64,000 nt of DNA from CBDFNN01 sp965250215 (GCA_965250215.1 CBDFNN010000004.1:2418001-2482000), one strand, 5' to 3'. Shown: positions 53,502 through 62,978, counted from the stretch's first letter. Translations and numbers: made by a program. The notes: a model not told the origin generated them from the sequence alone.

Positions 53502-54938
53502 CTAGTGAGCCGACCTCCTTGCTAGCACATCATTCGGGGTCAAGACCGTGCCATTATTCTCCCAACTATTGTAAACGAAAGTGAGCACATTGGCCACCTC
53601 CTCGTCGGATAGAGCTTGGCCCGGCATGAGACCGTCATAAGTCACACCATTTACTGTGATTGCGCCCTGGAGACCTTTAAGAACGGTATCGATCGCACGG
53701 TTAGAGTCGGTATTTAGATAGTCGGACTGGGCTAGGGGAGGGAAAGCACCCGTCAATCCACCTCCATCTCCTTGATGGCAAGCAAAACAGGTTTGCTGAT
53801 AGACCGTCTCACCGTGCTCCATTCGCTCGGCAAGTGTAGTTGCCACCGGTTCTTCCGGAGCCTCGGCTCCATCAGGCATTGTTTGGATGGCTCCCCCTTC
53901 TGGCAAGTATATACCCTCTTGCTGAGTGCCGGAATAGAGGGCTGCATGGTTTTCACCTTGCACTGTCAACATACCCAATGCGCCTTTGTTGAAGGCTCTG
54001 AAAATGGAGTGGTCAACCAGAATAAAGGTACCGGGTACCTCTACCTTGAATTCCACAATAGCCGCACCACCAGATGGAATCAGTGTCGTTTGAACATTTT
54101 CATTTATGTGAGAACCACCTTCAACATACACTTTGTCGAAAATCTCACCGATAACATGGAAAGAGGAAACTAGGTTTGGACCACCATTTCCTACAAACAG
54201 ACGAATCGTCTCTCCTACCTTTGCCGGCAGAGCGTTGTCGCCTGTGAGCGCTCCAACTTTGCCATTGAACACGACGTAGTCGGCATCTTCCTCGATGGCT
54301 TTCTCCATACTAAATGGCTGGACTCCGGGTTTTCCGTAGTCGCCTTTGGTGTAAAAGTCACCTTGCATGATGTAGAACTCCCGATCCACTGGGGAAAGTC
54401 CGCCTTCCGGCTCGACCAGAATCAATCCATACATCCCGTTTGCGACGTGCATCCCGACGGGAGCCGTGGCGCAGTGGTAGACATAGAGACCTGGATTCAA
54501 GGTCTTAAAAGAGAAAACCGTTTCGTGACCTGGAGCCACAAACGAGGAGGTTGCACCACCACCGGGTCCGGTTACAGCGTGCAAATCTATATTATGCGGA
54601 AGTTTGTTGTCCGGATGATTCATCAAATGGAACTCAACTTCGTCTCCAACTCGAGTTCGAATAAAGCTTCCAGGAACGGTACCACCGAAGGTCCAATAGA
54701 CGTAGGAGACACCATCAACCATTTCATCTGCTTCTTCGATGATTTCCATCTCAACCACAAGCTTTGTGGCCGCACGCGATCCAACTGGAGTTGGTACATT
54801 TGGCGGAGCCGTCATTATGGCAAGCGACTCTCCGGAAACCGCCTCGGTTGTGTAGTCTTTGGAGCTGCTACCCTGAGTACAACTCGCCAGCAAAAAAACG
54901 CAGGCAGTTAGACAGGTTGAAAGTAAATTTTTTGACAT
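53502..54938 (-). CDS. nirK: Copper nitrite reductase NirK with C-terminal cytochrome c domain
   Basis: 478 residues from ATG 54938, giving a lipoprotein signal (MSKNLLSTCLTACVFLLASC). Two cupredoxin domains carry type 1 copper ligands His115, Cys156, His164 and Met169 (LYVYHCATAPVGMHVANGMYG), type 2 ligands His120, His155 and His310, and active-site Asp118 and His261. After residue 365 a cytochrome c domain follows with C384-F-A-C387-H388 and a Met in GLMPGQALSDEEVANVL. It reduces nitrite to nitric oxide; the fused haem brings electrons directly. First gene of the operon nirK-nirV-sco-porin. No NO or N2O reductase gene is in the window. Confidence 0.96.
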   Translation of the reverse strand: MSKNLLSTCLTACVFLLASCTQGSSSKDYTTEAVSGESLAIMTAPPNVPTPVGSRAATKLVVEMEIIEEADEMVDGVSYVYWTFGGTVPGSFIRTRVGDEVEFHLMNHPDNKLPHNIDLHAVTGPGGGATSSFVAPGHETVFSFKTLNPGLYVYHCATAPVGMHVANGMYGLILVEPEGGLSPVDREFYIMQGDFYTKGDYGKPGVQPFSMEKAIEEDADYVVFNGKVGALTGDNALPAKVGETIRLFVGNGGPNLVSSFHVIGEIFDKVYVEGGSHINENVQTTLIPSGGAAIVEFKVEVPGTFILVDHSIFRAFNKGALGMLTVQGENHAALYSGTQQEGIYLPEGGAIQTMPDGAEAPEEPVATTLAERMEHGETVYQQTCFACHQGDGGGLTGAFPPLAQSDYLNTDSNRAIDTVLKGLQGAITVNGVTYDGLMPGQALSDEEVANVLTFVYNSWENNGTVLTPNDVLARRSAH

Positions 54939-55151
54939 AGATATTCTAGTTCTCTCAGAAGTTTTGTGATTCGAACGAAGATAAACATAAGTCATTTTTC
55001 TTGCATGAAACCTGCCCTGGATCTATGTCAATTCACAATTTCTTACTGCGCGGAGACCTCAAGGTGGCTGGGGTGTATGCAGGCCGAAGTAAGTCTCGGA
55101 CGGGCCCGTATTTCCAAAATCGCTTCACCTCAATTAGACAGGATTAAGCTT

Positions 55152-55271
55152 ATGACTGCCAAGCTGGAAAAAGATATCAGATTTCTAAAACTCTACGCGG
55201 TACTAGTCTCGATGGCCTGTGCTCAGCTGTGGCGCAAAGCTGACGACTATCTCGAATATTTTGTATTCTAG
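55152..55271 (+). pseudogene. N-terminal fragment of a small membrane-anchored protein
   Basis: MTAKLEKDIRFLKLYAVLVSM resembles the start of a family of short proteins in which a charged helix precedes a membrane helix (KDIRFLKLYA...). After MACA the sequence departs into a basic/aromatic tail (QLWRKADDYLEYFVF) and stops, so the membrane helix and the rest are missing. The frame continues open upstream to 54966, but that part has no recognised content. Confidence 0.35.
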
Positions 55272-55323
55272 CGGCTTACTGGCTTATAAGCGACTCAACT
55301 ACCAAAGATAAGGGCTCCCCAAA

Positions 55324-56310
55324 ATGGCTACAATAATCGAATTGGAAGAGATAAAATCTCTACTAAAAGACATCGATCTCGTCGCGGCGATGGAAGAGGG
55401 CTTCATCCAGTATAGTAATGGAAACGCTGTCGTTCCGCCCGTGGCCGAACTCCTTTTCGATGATCCACCCGGCGATGTACACATTAAATATGGCTACATC
55501 AAGAGGGAGGATTTCTATTGCATCAAGATAGCCTCCGGATTTTATAAGAACCCCGAGCTAGGCATTCCTTCCAGTCAAGGAATGATGTTGCTCTTCAATC
55601 AAAAAACAGGTCAAACAGAAGCAGTCCTCTTAGACGAAGGTTATCTAACTGATATACGTACGGCCGCCGCTGGCGCCCTTGCAGCTAAATTCTTCGCCCC
55701 GAATAATCTGGAAGCTATTGGGATTATCGGTACAGGAGGACAGGCAAAACTTCAGTTGGAATATTTGCAAAAACATACACCCTGCAAGAATGTCTGGCTG
55801 TGGGGAAGAAGTGATCGGGCCACAACGAACTATGTGGAGGCGATGGGTCCCGAATATGATATCCAAATTGCGGAAGACACTGCAGAGCTCGCCGCGCATT
55901 GCAATCTTATTGTGACAACAACGCCAGCAAAAACTTTCCTGCTATCGGCAAAGGACATTCGCCCCGGCACACACATTACAGCAGTCGGCTCGGATACCTC
56001 GGACAAACAAGAGTTAGATGGAGAAATCCTGCGCCTTGCCGATCTTGTTATATCCGATAGTATCCCTCAGAGCAAGAGTCGAGGTGAAATTTATCAAGCC
56101 ACAAAATCGAAATTTATTTCGGCAAATAAAGTCGTCGAGCTTGGAATCGCGATTCAAGATGCATCTTTGCAGCGAAGCAATGACACGCAGATTTCTGTTG
56201 TAGACCTCACGGGGGTAGCTGTGCAAGATATAATGATTGCAGCGGCTGTTTTTGAGGCTAGGGGCTGGAGACTAGAGACTGGAGGCTGGAGGCTGGAGGC
56301 TGGAGACTAG
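55324..56310 (+). CDS. Ornithine cyclodeaminase / mu-crystallin family protein
   Basis: 328 residues. Family blocks are present: IKYGYIKREDFYCIKIASGFYKNP, the EAVLLDEGYLTDIRTAAAGALAA active-site loop, the NAD site AIGIIGTGGQAKLQ, HITAVGSDTSDKQELD and VVDLTGVAVQDIMIAAAV. Members are ornithine cyclodeaminases, or reduce imines (ketimine reductase, alanine dehydrogenase); which one is open. The natural end is near AAAVFEAR; the last 14 residues (GWRLETGGWRLEAG) are coded by a repeat that has run into the gene. It precedes thrC on the same strand. Confidence 0.92.
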   Translation: MATIIELEEIKSLLKDIDLVAAMEEGFIQYSNGNAVVPPVAELLFDDPPGDVHIKYGYIKREDFYCIKIASGFYKNPELGIPSSQGMMLLFNQKTGQTEAVLLDEGYLTDIRTAAAGALAAKFFAPNNLEAIGIIGTGGQAKLQLEYLQKHTPCKNVWLWGRSDRATTNYVEAMGPEYDIQIAEDTAELAAHCNLIVTTTPAKTFLLSAKDIRPGTHITAVGSDTSDKQELDGEILRLADLVISDSIPQSKSRGEIYQATKSKFISANKVVELGIAIQDASLQRSNDTQISVVDLTGVAVQDIMIAAAVFEARGWRLETGGWRLEAGD

Positions 56311-56407
56311 AGGCTGGAGAATAGAGGCTAGAGACTAGAGACTAGAGGCTGGAAGCTGGAGAATAGAGAATAGAGAATAGAGAATAGAGAATAGAGAATA
56401 GAGAATA
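56259..56407 (+). repeat. Heptamer array (GGCTGGA, GACTAGA, GAGAATA) spanning a gene end and the thrC leader
   Basis: Begins inside the 3' end of the cyclodeaminase-like gene, continues as mixed GGCTGGA/GACTAGA/GGCTAGA heptamers, and ends with seven perfect GAGAATA units (56359-56407), 6 bases before the thrC ATG. All units are 7 bp and purine-rich on +. The last units may serve as the ribosome-binding leader of thrC, so copy number could affect its expression. Confidence 0.92.
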
Positions 56408-56413
56408 GAATTA

Positions 56414-57871
56414 ATGATTCGATATCTAAGTAATAAGGGGGGAGGAAGTCCTGTCGATTTTGAGACGGCTATTCTAGACGGCTTCGCATCCGACGGTGGA
56501 CTCTACGTGCCGGAGACCCTGCCGCAATTGTCGATGGCGCAGCTAGAAGCCTGGAAGGACTTGGGCTATGTCAATCTAGCTTTCGAAATATTGTCCTTGT
56601 TCATCGATAGATCCATCCTTTCTGAGCTCGAGTTAAGGCGTCTCCTCAAAAACGCCTACGCACCTTTTGAAAAGGAAGAGATCATACCAATACGTCCTCT
56701 CAAGTCTCGAAAGGACTGCTATGTCATGGAGCTCTTCAACGGACCCACCTTGTCGTTCAAAGACGTGGGCTTGGCCTTTGTTGTAAATCTTGTCAGCTAT
56801 TTCCTGGAAAGGAAAAATGAACATCTATCTGTTATAGTAGCTACGACTGGTGATACGGGGCCAGCAACTGCTTACTTCGCTGCAGGAAAATCTAACCTTG
56901 ATGCTTGGCTTCTCTATCCCAAGGATTTGATTACGGAAGAACAAGAGCGTCAGATGACCACGCTTCCCCACGCAAATATTCACCCAGTGGGGGTTTTCAA
57001 CTGTCGCGAGGGAGCAGACGATTTGGATGTGGTGATTGACAAGCTTTACTCGAACAAGGCATTCAAGGAAAAGCTTAAGTTATCGAGCGTCAATTCAAGC
57101 AACTGGGGTCGGGTCATGATGCAGACCGTTCACTACTTTTACGGATATTTTCAGCTAGTCGAATCTGTAGGTGATTGTGTGCACATGTCGGTCCCGTCGG
57201 GCGCCTTTGGCAATCTCTGCGCAGGCTCATTGTCGAGACTGATGGGATTGCCTGTCACAACTTTCATTGTTGCCAATAATCGAAATGCCTGTTTGAGTCG
57301 CATCTTTGCGGAGGGAGTATTTTCAAAAGAGAAGATTCAAGAGACGCCTTCATCAGCGATCGACATCTTAGTCCCGCTCAACTTTTGGAGATATCTCTAT
57401 TTCGCGATAGGACGAAGGCCAAAGTTGATCAAGAAATATTGGAATGAGTTTGATAAAAATGGTCGTGTAGAATTCGAGGATGAGGTACACGAAGCTTTTT
57501 CTGAAGGATACTTGTCTTATAGCGCCTCTGATGAACTGACCCTTGACACAATTAAGGAGCTCTATGAAGCGGAAGATTATTTGCTCGATCCGCATGGTGC
57601 AGTAGCCGTCGCGGCGCTTGACGCATTGCGTAATGAACTTGGTGAAGGCAAGTCTATTTGTTTAGCAACGGCGCATCCCGCCAAGTTTCCTGATGTCATT
57701 GGAAAGGTATTTGCGAGTGAGGATTTACCGGCGTCTTCGAAGCACCCGTCTATCGAAGCGGCAAAGCATCGATGTCAAAAAGTGTATCTATGTGATCATT
57801 CGCAACTGGAGGAAGCATTGATAGATGCCATGGAGAGTAATTGGGCTCTTACAAAAGGAATGGGTACATAG
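56414..57871 (+). CDS. thrC: Threonine synthase
   Basis: 485 residues, the length of the yeast/E. coli-type ThrC. The PLP lysine is Lys116 in FNGPTLSFKDVGLAFV; further blocks are VIVATTGDTGPATAYFAAG, SSVNSSNWGRVMMQTVHYFYGY and MSVPSGAFGNLCAGSLSRLMGLP. It turns O-phosphohomoserine into threonine. Its last 44 residues (from KHPSIEAAKHRC) are repeated at the start of the homoserine kinase 20 kb away. The ATG is directly preceded by the GAGAATA repeat; no other clear ribosome site is seen. Confidence 0.96.
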   Translation: MIRYLSNKGGGSPVDFETAILDGFASDGGLYVPETLPQLSMAQLEAWKDLGYVNLAFEILSLFIDRSILSELELRRLLKNAYAPFEKEEIIPIRPLKSRKDCYVMELFNGPTLSFKDVGLAFVVNLVSYFLERKNEHLSVIVATTGDTGPATAYFAAGKSNLDAWLLYPKDLITEEQERQMTTLPHANIHPVGVFNCREGADDLDVVIDKLYSNKAFKEKLKLSSVNSSNWGRVMMQTVHYFYGYFQLVESVGDCVHMSVPSGAFGNLCAGSLSRLMGLPVTTFIVANNRNACLSRIFAEGVFSKEKIQETPSSAIDILVPLNFWRYLYFAIGRRPKLIKKYWNEFDKNGRVEFEDEVHEAFSEGYLSYSASDELTLDTIKELYEAEDYLLDPHGAVAVAALDALRNELGEGKSICLATAHPAKFPDVIGKVFASEDLPASSKHPSIEAAKHRCQKVYLCDHSQLEEALIDAMESNWALTKGMGT

Positions 57872-58106
57872 AACTCGCAGCACCCAATAAAATGTAGAGA
57901 AAAAATCGTTGGACTATAGCGATGGCATCTATGTCACCTCATTCAATAGGAAGCGTGTTTAGTATTTCTAAATATTGGTGAGGAATGCCTTGCAGATAGC
58001 AAGCTAACAGTATTTCCCAGAGACATTGCAGGTCTATGTTTGCCATAGTATATAGTTATGTTCGACCCCTTACTATCACTATGTTTTAGGCACACTACTG
58101 TAGACT

Positions 58107-61100
58107 ATGAGGGTTATTCTAATTCTATTGCTGGGTTCTACACCGGCCGTTGGGCAGGCAGTGTTCATCAATGAGATCAGTGCCGTCAACGATTCAGTTT
58201 TGGTTGATGAATACGGGGGCTATGATGACTGGGTAGAACTTTATAATGCGGGAGACGAGGCGCTCGATATTGGTGGATATTTTCTGTCAGATGATCTTGA
58301 TAATCCTTCAAAATGGAGTATCCCGACGATCCGGCCAGACCTGACTACCATTCCTGCACATGGTTTTCTTGTGTTGTGGCTCGATGGCGAACCCCATGAA
58401 GGCGTACTCCACGTCGGCTTCCAACTCAGCGCCGAGGGCGAGGCTCTGGGCCTGTTTATGGGCGATTCTTTCATTCCCGTCGATACCCTTTCTTTTCCAG
58501 TTCAGCAGGTCGACATTTCCTTCGGTCGGCAACCAGATGGGGGAGCAGATTGGAAGTATTTTGAAAGCCCTACGCCCAATGCGCCCAATCTATCACCCGG
58601 GCTCGATGGCATGGCTCCAATGCCAGAGCTTCAAACGAAAGGTGGATTTTTCTCAGGATCTATTCAAGTTGAGCTGGCGGACCCTTTAGAGCCTGAGACG
58701 GAGCTTCGTTTTACCCTTGATGGTCGGGTTCCGACAGCGGAAAGTCCACTGTTGACCACAAGGATTAACATCGCCACAACCACAACGCTTCGATTGCGTG
58801 CATTTCAATCGGGCAAACTTCCGAGCCCCATATCTACCCAAACCTATTGGATTAATGATACTTTTTCACTCCCGGTTGTATCGGTCGTGACGGATCCGGC
58901 AAATCTATATGATCCGGAGACAGGCATATTGGTTGACGGACTTGAGCGCCCCGGTTGTACGGCCCGGTGCGAAAACTTTTGGCAGGATTGGGAACGCAGT
59001 GCTCATGTCCAGTACTTTGAGCCGGACGGAACACCGGGATTTAGTATGGGCATAGGCATTAAGGTGTTTGGCAACTTTGGGCGTCTTGCCCAGAAAAAAT
59101 CGCTTAGCCTTTTGGCGCGAGGGCGCTATGGTCAAAATCGGATAGAACAGAGGGGGCTCTTTCCTTCAAAACCTCATCTGGATAGCTTTGATGGGATGGT
59201 GCTTCGTGCCGGCACGCACGAAAGAAGTCAAAATGAGGTGTTCACCAATCTCAATGACTTTGCTGGAGGCCATCTCGATATGCAAGCCTACAGGCCAGTT
59301 GTCGTGTTTCTCAATGGGGCATTTCACGGGGTTTATTCCTTGATGGAGCGAAAAAACGCCGCCTTTATTGAGAACAACTATGGTACAGACGATGTGGACC
59401 TAGTTGATGGGTCGGAAGGTGTGATCGATGGCGATGATTCGAACTATCGTCAAACCACAAACTTTCTAAGCTCTCCGGCCTTCCAGGCTGATACTAACTT
59501 TACCTTATCCGCTTCACGGGTCGATATGGAGAGCCTCTTGGAGCATTATGTTAGCAACATCTTCTATGGTCGCGTGGATTATGGAAACGTACGCATGTGG
59601 CGCCCCCGGAGTGCCGAAGGCCGTTGGCGCATGATCGCTTTCGATTTTGATTGGAGCGATTTAGATCAAAACGAACTCCAACACATGCTCGACCGGGGCC
59701 GAGCTAGCTGGATGCATGGGATGCTAATGTACTTAATGCGTAATCCCACCTTTAAATGGCGCTTTATTAACCGTATGGCTGATTTGCTCAATACAGTGTA
59801 TCGCCCGGACTTCCACAAAAGCCTGATAGATAGTGTAGCCGCATTGGTAGCACCTGAAATGCAAAGGGAAATGGAACGCTGGGAGGAGACGCGGGACTTG
59901 GATGATTGGGAGAGAAGAATCGAAAGGCGACGCAATTTTGCCCAGTTACGACCTGCAATCATCCGGTCGCACATGCAGGAAACTCTGGATCTGAATGAGC
60001 CTGTAGAAATCACAGTGAATACAGATTCCCAACGCGGGCAAGTCCAGGTTAATACGGTTGTACCAGCTTCATACCCTTGGCCGGGTCTATATTTTAGTGA
60101 AGTGCCGATTACACTTCATGCACAAGCCCGAGCTGGTTATGTGTTTAGAGCTTGGTCCGATCCATCGCTCCCGCAAGTCCCCATAATAACCCTGAATCCG
60201 CACGATGGCCTCAAGGTCACTGCTCTATTTGAGGGGGCCGAGGGCAGGGATGTGGTCATTCATGAGATTAACTATAATTCCCCTTCCTTTCTTGATAGTG
60301 GTGATTGGGTAGAACTCTTTAACAAAGGAACTGAAGCCATAAACCTCAAGGCCTGGACCTTCGCCGATAGCGATTCTACGCATCGTTTCATTTTGCCAGA
60401 ACTCATGCTTGGCCCGGGTCAATACCTGGTACTGTGTCAGGACTCTACTGCATTCCATACGATCTTTCCAGATCTACCGTCCTGCGTGGGTAGCTTCGAC
60501 TTTGGTCTGAGGAATTCGGGCGAATTGGTTCGATGGAGTGATGCAAGGGGTGTGCTGATCGATTCGCTAACATACTTCGACCATGATCCTTGGGTATCAA
60601 GCCCTGATGGACTCGGACCCACCCTGGAACTGATAAATGCTAGCTCAGACAATTCTTCTCCCGAACAGTGGCAAGGCTCAGCTCGCATGGGCGGCTCACC
60701 GGGAGAATCCAACACGAATCCTGAGGCACCACCGCCGATTACGATCAATGAAATCAATTATCACCCTTCTGATACCCTGAATGCAGGGGAATGGGTCGAA
60801 CTGTTTAACCCAACGCGAGAAACGGTAAATCTAGCTGGATGGTCTTTGGGTGATGGGAGCAGAGCGCCTCCTTTTATTGTGCCAGATGCGACGCTCTTAG
60901 AGCCAAGGCAACATATCGTGTTATGTGCAGATAGCATGGCCTTCCATGCTGCTCATGGTGATGCTGTATCTTGTATCGGAGACTTTGAATTTAACCTGAG
61001 CAAGGGGGGCGATTATCTTCATTTATCGGATGCCACTAGGGTTATTGTGGACTCGCTCACATACGATGACAAAGATCCCTGGCCCTCTGCTGCCGATTAC

Positions 61101-61505
61101 GCAGGGGCGACCATCGAACTGACCAATTCCGAGCTTGATAATTCCATACCCGAAAACTGGTTCGCCTCTCTCACTTGGGGCGGTACGCCAGGGCAGCCCA
61201 ACAGCGTGCGCACCAACGAAACAAACCATCCGATAACGGAGCAATTCCTGCTACTGCCGAATTATCCTAATCCATTTCGAGGCCAAACCTATGTCAGCTA
61301 CAAAGTGCCTGAGGCTGGCTTTGTTGAAGTGCACATCTACAATGCCCTAGGACAATTGGTGGATCAGATGCAACCAGGCTTACAACATACAGGATTACAT
61401 ACATTGCTCTGGCAGCCGGATAACTTGGGAGACGGTTTGTTTTTCTATCAGCTGCGCGTCGATGGCATCGTTCGGGAGACCCGCTCGGCAGTATTGCTCA
61501 AGTAG
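58107..61505 (+). CDS. Secreted CotH-kinase and lamin-tail-domain protein with sorting tail
   Basis: 1132 residues with a short signal peptide (MRVILILLLGSTPAVGQ). Lamin-tail domains are at about 18-155 (FINEISAVNDSV, DDWVELYNAGDEALDIGGYFL), 708-840 (HEINYNSPSFLDSGDWVELF) and 874-1010 (NEINYHPSDTLNAGEWVELF). A chitobiase-like FN3_7 domain and the CotH kinase-fold domain (about 255-620: SLLARGRYGQ, FLNGAFHGVYSLMERKN, MIAFDFDWSDLDQN) lie between. The end NYPNPFRGQTYVSY to RSAVLLK is the type IX-style tail. CotH proteins phosphorylate or tie down spore-coat and surface proteins; here it is likely a surface protein. Confidence 0.93.
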   Translation: MRVILILLLGSTPAVGQAVFINEISAVNDSVLVDEYGGYDDWVELYNAGDEALDIGGYFLSDDLDNPSKWSIPTIRPDLTTIPAHGFLVLWLDGEPHEGVLHVGFQLSAEGEALGLFMGDSFIPVDTLSFPVQQVDISFGRQPDGGADWKYFESPTPNAPNLSPGLDGMAPMPELQTKGGFFSGSIQVELADPLEPETELRFTLDGRVPTAESPLLTTRINIATTTTLRLRAFQSGKLPSPISTQTYWINDTFSLPVVSVVTDPANLYDPETGILVDGLERPGCTARCENFWQDWERSAHVQYFEPDGTPGFSMGIGIKVFGNFGRLAQKKSLSLLARGRYGQNRIEQRGLFPSKPHLDSFDGMVLRAGTHERSQNEVFTNLNDFAGGHLDMQAYRPVVVFLNGAFHGVYSLMERKNAAFIENNYGTDDVDLVDGSEGVIDGDDSNYRQTTNFLSSPAFQADTNFTLSASRVDMESLLEHYVSNIFYGRVDYGNVRMWRPRSAEGRWRMIAFDFDWSDLDQNELQHMLDRGRASWMHGMLMYLMRNPTFKWRFINRMADLLNTVYRPDFHKSLIDSVAALVAPEMQREMERWEETRDLDDWERRIERRRNFAQLRPAIIRSHMQETLDLNEPVEITVNTDSQRGQVQVNTVVPASYPWPGLYFSEVPITLHAQARAGYVFRAWSDPSLPQVPIITLNPHDGLKVTALFEGAEGRDVVIHEINYNSPSFLDSGDWVELFNKGTEAINLKAWTFADSDSTHRFILPELMLGPGQYLVLCQDSTAFHTIFPDLPSCVGSFDFGLRNSGELVRWSDARGVLIDSLTYFDHDPWVSSPDGLGPTLELINASSDNSSPEQWQGSARMGGSPGESNTNPEAPPPITINEINYHPSDTLNAGEWVELFNPTRETVNLAGWSLGDGSRAPPFIVPDATLLEPRQHIVLCADSMAFHAAHGDAVSCIGDFEFNLSKGGDYLHLSDATRVIVDSLTYDDKDPWPSAADYAGATIELTNSELDNSIPENWFASLTWGGTPGQPNSVRTNETNHPITEQFLLLPNYPNPFRGQTYVSYKVPEAGFVEVHIYNALGQLVDQMQPGLQHTGLHTLLWQPDNLGDGLFFYQLRVDGIVRETRSAVLLK

Positions 61506-61516
61506 TCAAGGGATCA

Positions 61517-61609
61517 ATGAAAAGAATTGAACTGACGATCTTCACGACCACCTTGCTGGAGTCCGAGAGCGACTTACAGCAGATCATTAGCAAAGTCAAG
61601 GGGACAAGG
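61517..61609 (+). pseudogene. Collapsed relic of the gene at 62979
   Basis: Three blocks match the downstream gene in the same order: its first 42 bases (from ATGAAAAGAATTGAA), then 61558-61582 matching 63356-63380 with one difference, then 61581-61614 matching 63555-63588 with about six. Two internal deletions removed the rest. The third block carries the ATGGT that is now the start of the lipoprotein gene. Confidence 0.75.
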
Positions 61610-62749
61610 ATGGTACATCGAAAGCTAGCATATCTATTCCTTGTGTTACTGACCTGGTCTTGCGACTCAAGCGAGCCAATTGAAGTGATCGAGGGTTTTG
61701 AAACGGCGACAAGAATCGATGCGGAATCCCAGACACAAGGCAACATAAGCCTCAGTGGAGAGCAGGACTTCTTTTCCTTTCAACTAGATCAAGTCGCTGT
61801 AGTTGATATATCGATCGATCCTGTTCCAGAAGATCAAACCTTGTTTCTCAGGCTCTTCGATGGAAGTAAGAAGCAAATCGCAGATACCTTCGGAGTGGAC
61901 AGTTCAGGCGAAGACAACGGGCTAGCTCTCCATTTGACGACAGTGACACTGGAGGCCCAAGAGTACTTTGTTGCAATCTCTCAACATGCAGGGGAAGAAA
62001 CTTCAGATAAAATGTACACCCTGAATATTGCGGTGGATACGAGAGATCAGAATGAGTACAACGATTCAATTGAGGATGCGACTGAACTTGCTTTGGGCCA
62101 AGTTGTGGTCGGCACCTTGAGGATGCCACATGATATCGATTTCTATGCGTTTAACTTACCCATGGCGGGAGCAGTCGATATATTAATGGATGAAGTTCCA
62201 CGCACTGTGCCACTAGAGATCGTACTCTTTCAGAATGGAACCCTGTTGAGGATCTACGGAACAGGTTATGTCGGTGGATCCAGATACGAATATGATTATG
62301 TAGAAGAGGCCGGTCTCTATCACATTGCTATCAATTGTTTTGAAGGATGTAGCACCCCAGATGCATACACATTGCAAGTAAATTTAGACAGCTTAGATGA
62401 GTATGAACCCAACGATTTTTTTGCATTTGCAGCTGATATCAATCGCGGAGTCGAGTTAAAAGCGTATTTGAAAACGACGGACGATCGAGATTTCTACAAA
62501 TTGTCGGTTGCAACTCGTACTGGTACTTTTATTCTTACGAATGAGTCGGATAAAACCCTGTTGTTTCAATTCTTTGATGCTAATGAGACACTTATCGATT
62601 CCTCAGAGGTCCGAGGTGGAAGGAGTCGACAGAAACGAATATCAAATCCCGCTTTGCCCGGTCTCGTTTATGTTTTGGTTACAAGAACTGGGATACAATC
62701 TAGAGCCCGCCTTCCATATAGGATCTTGATGACCGAAGCGGCTAGTTAG
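61610..62749 (+). CDS. Lipoprotein with pre-peptidase C-terminal (PPC) domains
   Basis: 379 residues from ATG 61610, preferred to ATG 61517 because it gives MVHRKLAYLFLVLLTWSC, a lipoprotein signal, and AAGGGG lies 6 bases upstream. Three PPC-like beta domains follow: EGFETATRI...GEQDFFSFQL, NEYNDSIEDATELALGQ...HDIDFYAFNL and DEYEPNDFFAFAADINRG...DDRDFYKLSV. Such domains usually accompany secreted peptidases or bind surfaces; no catalytic domain is present. The sequence upstream of the start is a relic of the next gene. Confidence 0.85.
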   Translation: MVHRKLAYLFLVLLTWSCDSSEPIEVIEGFETATRIDAESQTQGNISLSGEQDFFSFQLDQVAVVDISIDPVPEDQTLFLRLFDGSKKQIADTFGVDSSGEDNGLALHLTTVTLEAQEYFVAISQHAGEETSDKMYTLNIAVDTRDQNEYNDSIEDATELALGQVVVGTLRMPHDIDFYAFNLPMAGAVDILMDEVPRTVPLEIVLFQNGTLLRIYGTGYVGGSRYEYDYVEEAGLYHIAINCFEGCSTPDAYTLQVNLDSLDEYEPNDFFAFAADINRGVELKAYLKTTDDRDFYKLSVATRTGTFILTNESDKTLLFQFFDANETLIDSSEVRGGRSRQKRISNPALPGLVYVLVTRTGIQSRARLPYRILMTEAAS

Positions 62750-62978
62750 TCTTCAGTTTACAGTGGTCAGTTTCGATAGCTAGGTCTATCAAAAGCAACG
62801 CGAGTAGTGATTAAGGAAGATGTGTCTGCACATTCTGCTACTAGCTGGAGATCTAGATTTGAACACCAATTTAGGTCTTAGAGTGAATACTGCTTTTCTT
62901 GGCATATCGTCGAACTAGTACTATTCTATTCCTAGACTCTATTGTATGAGGGGACGAATATCCAAAAGGAATCAATCA

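Noticed and set aside
54966..55151. Upstream extension of the fragment at 55152 as a 101-residue gene
   Set aside because: No motif or ribosome site; only the part from ATG 55152 resembles a protein family.
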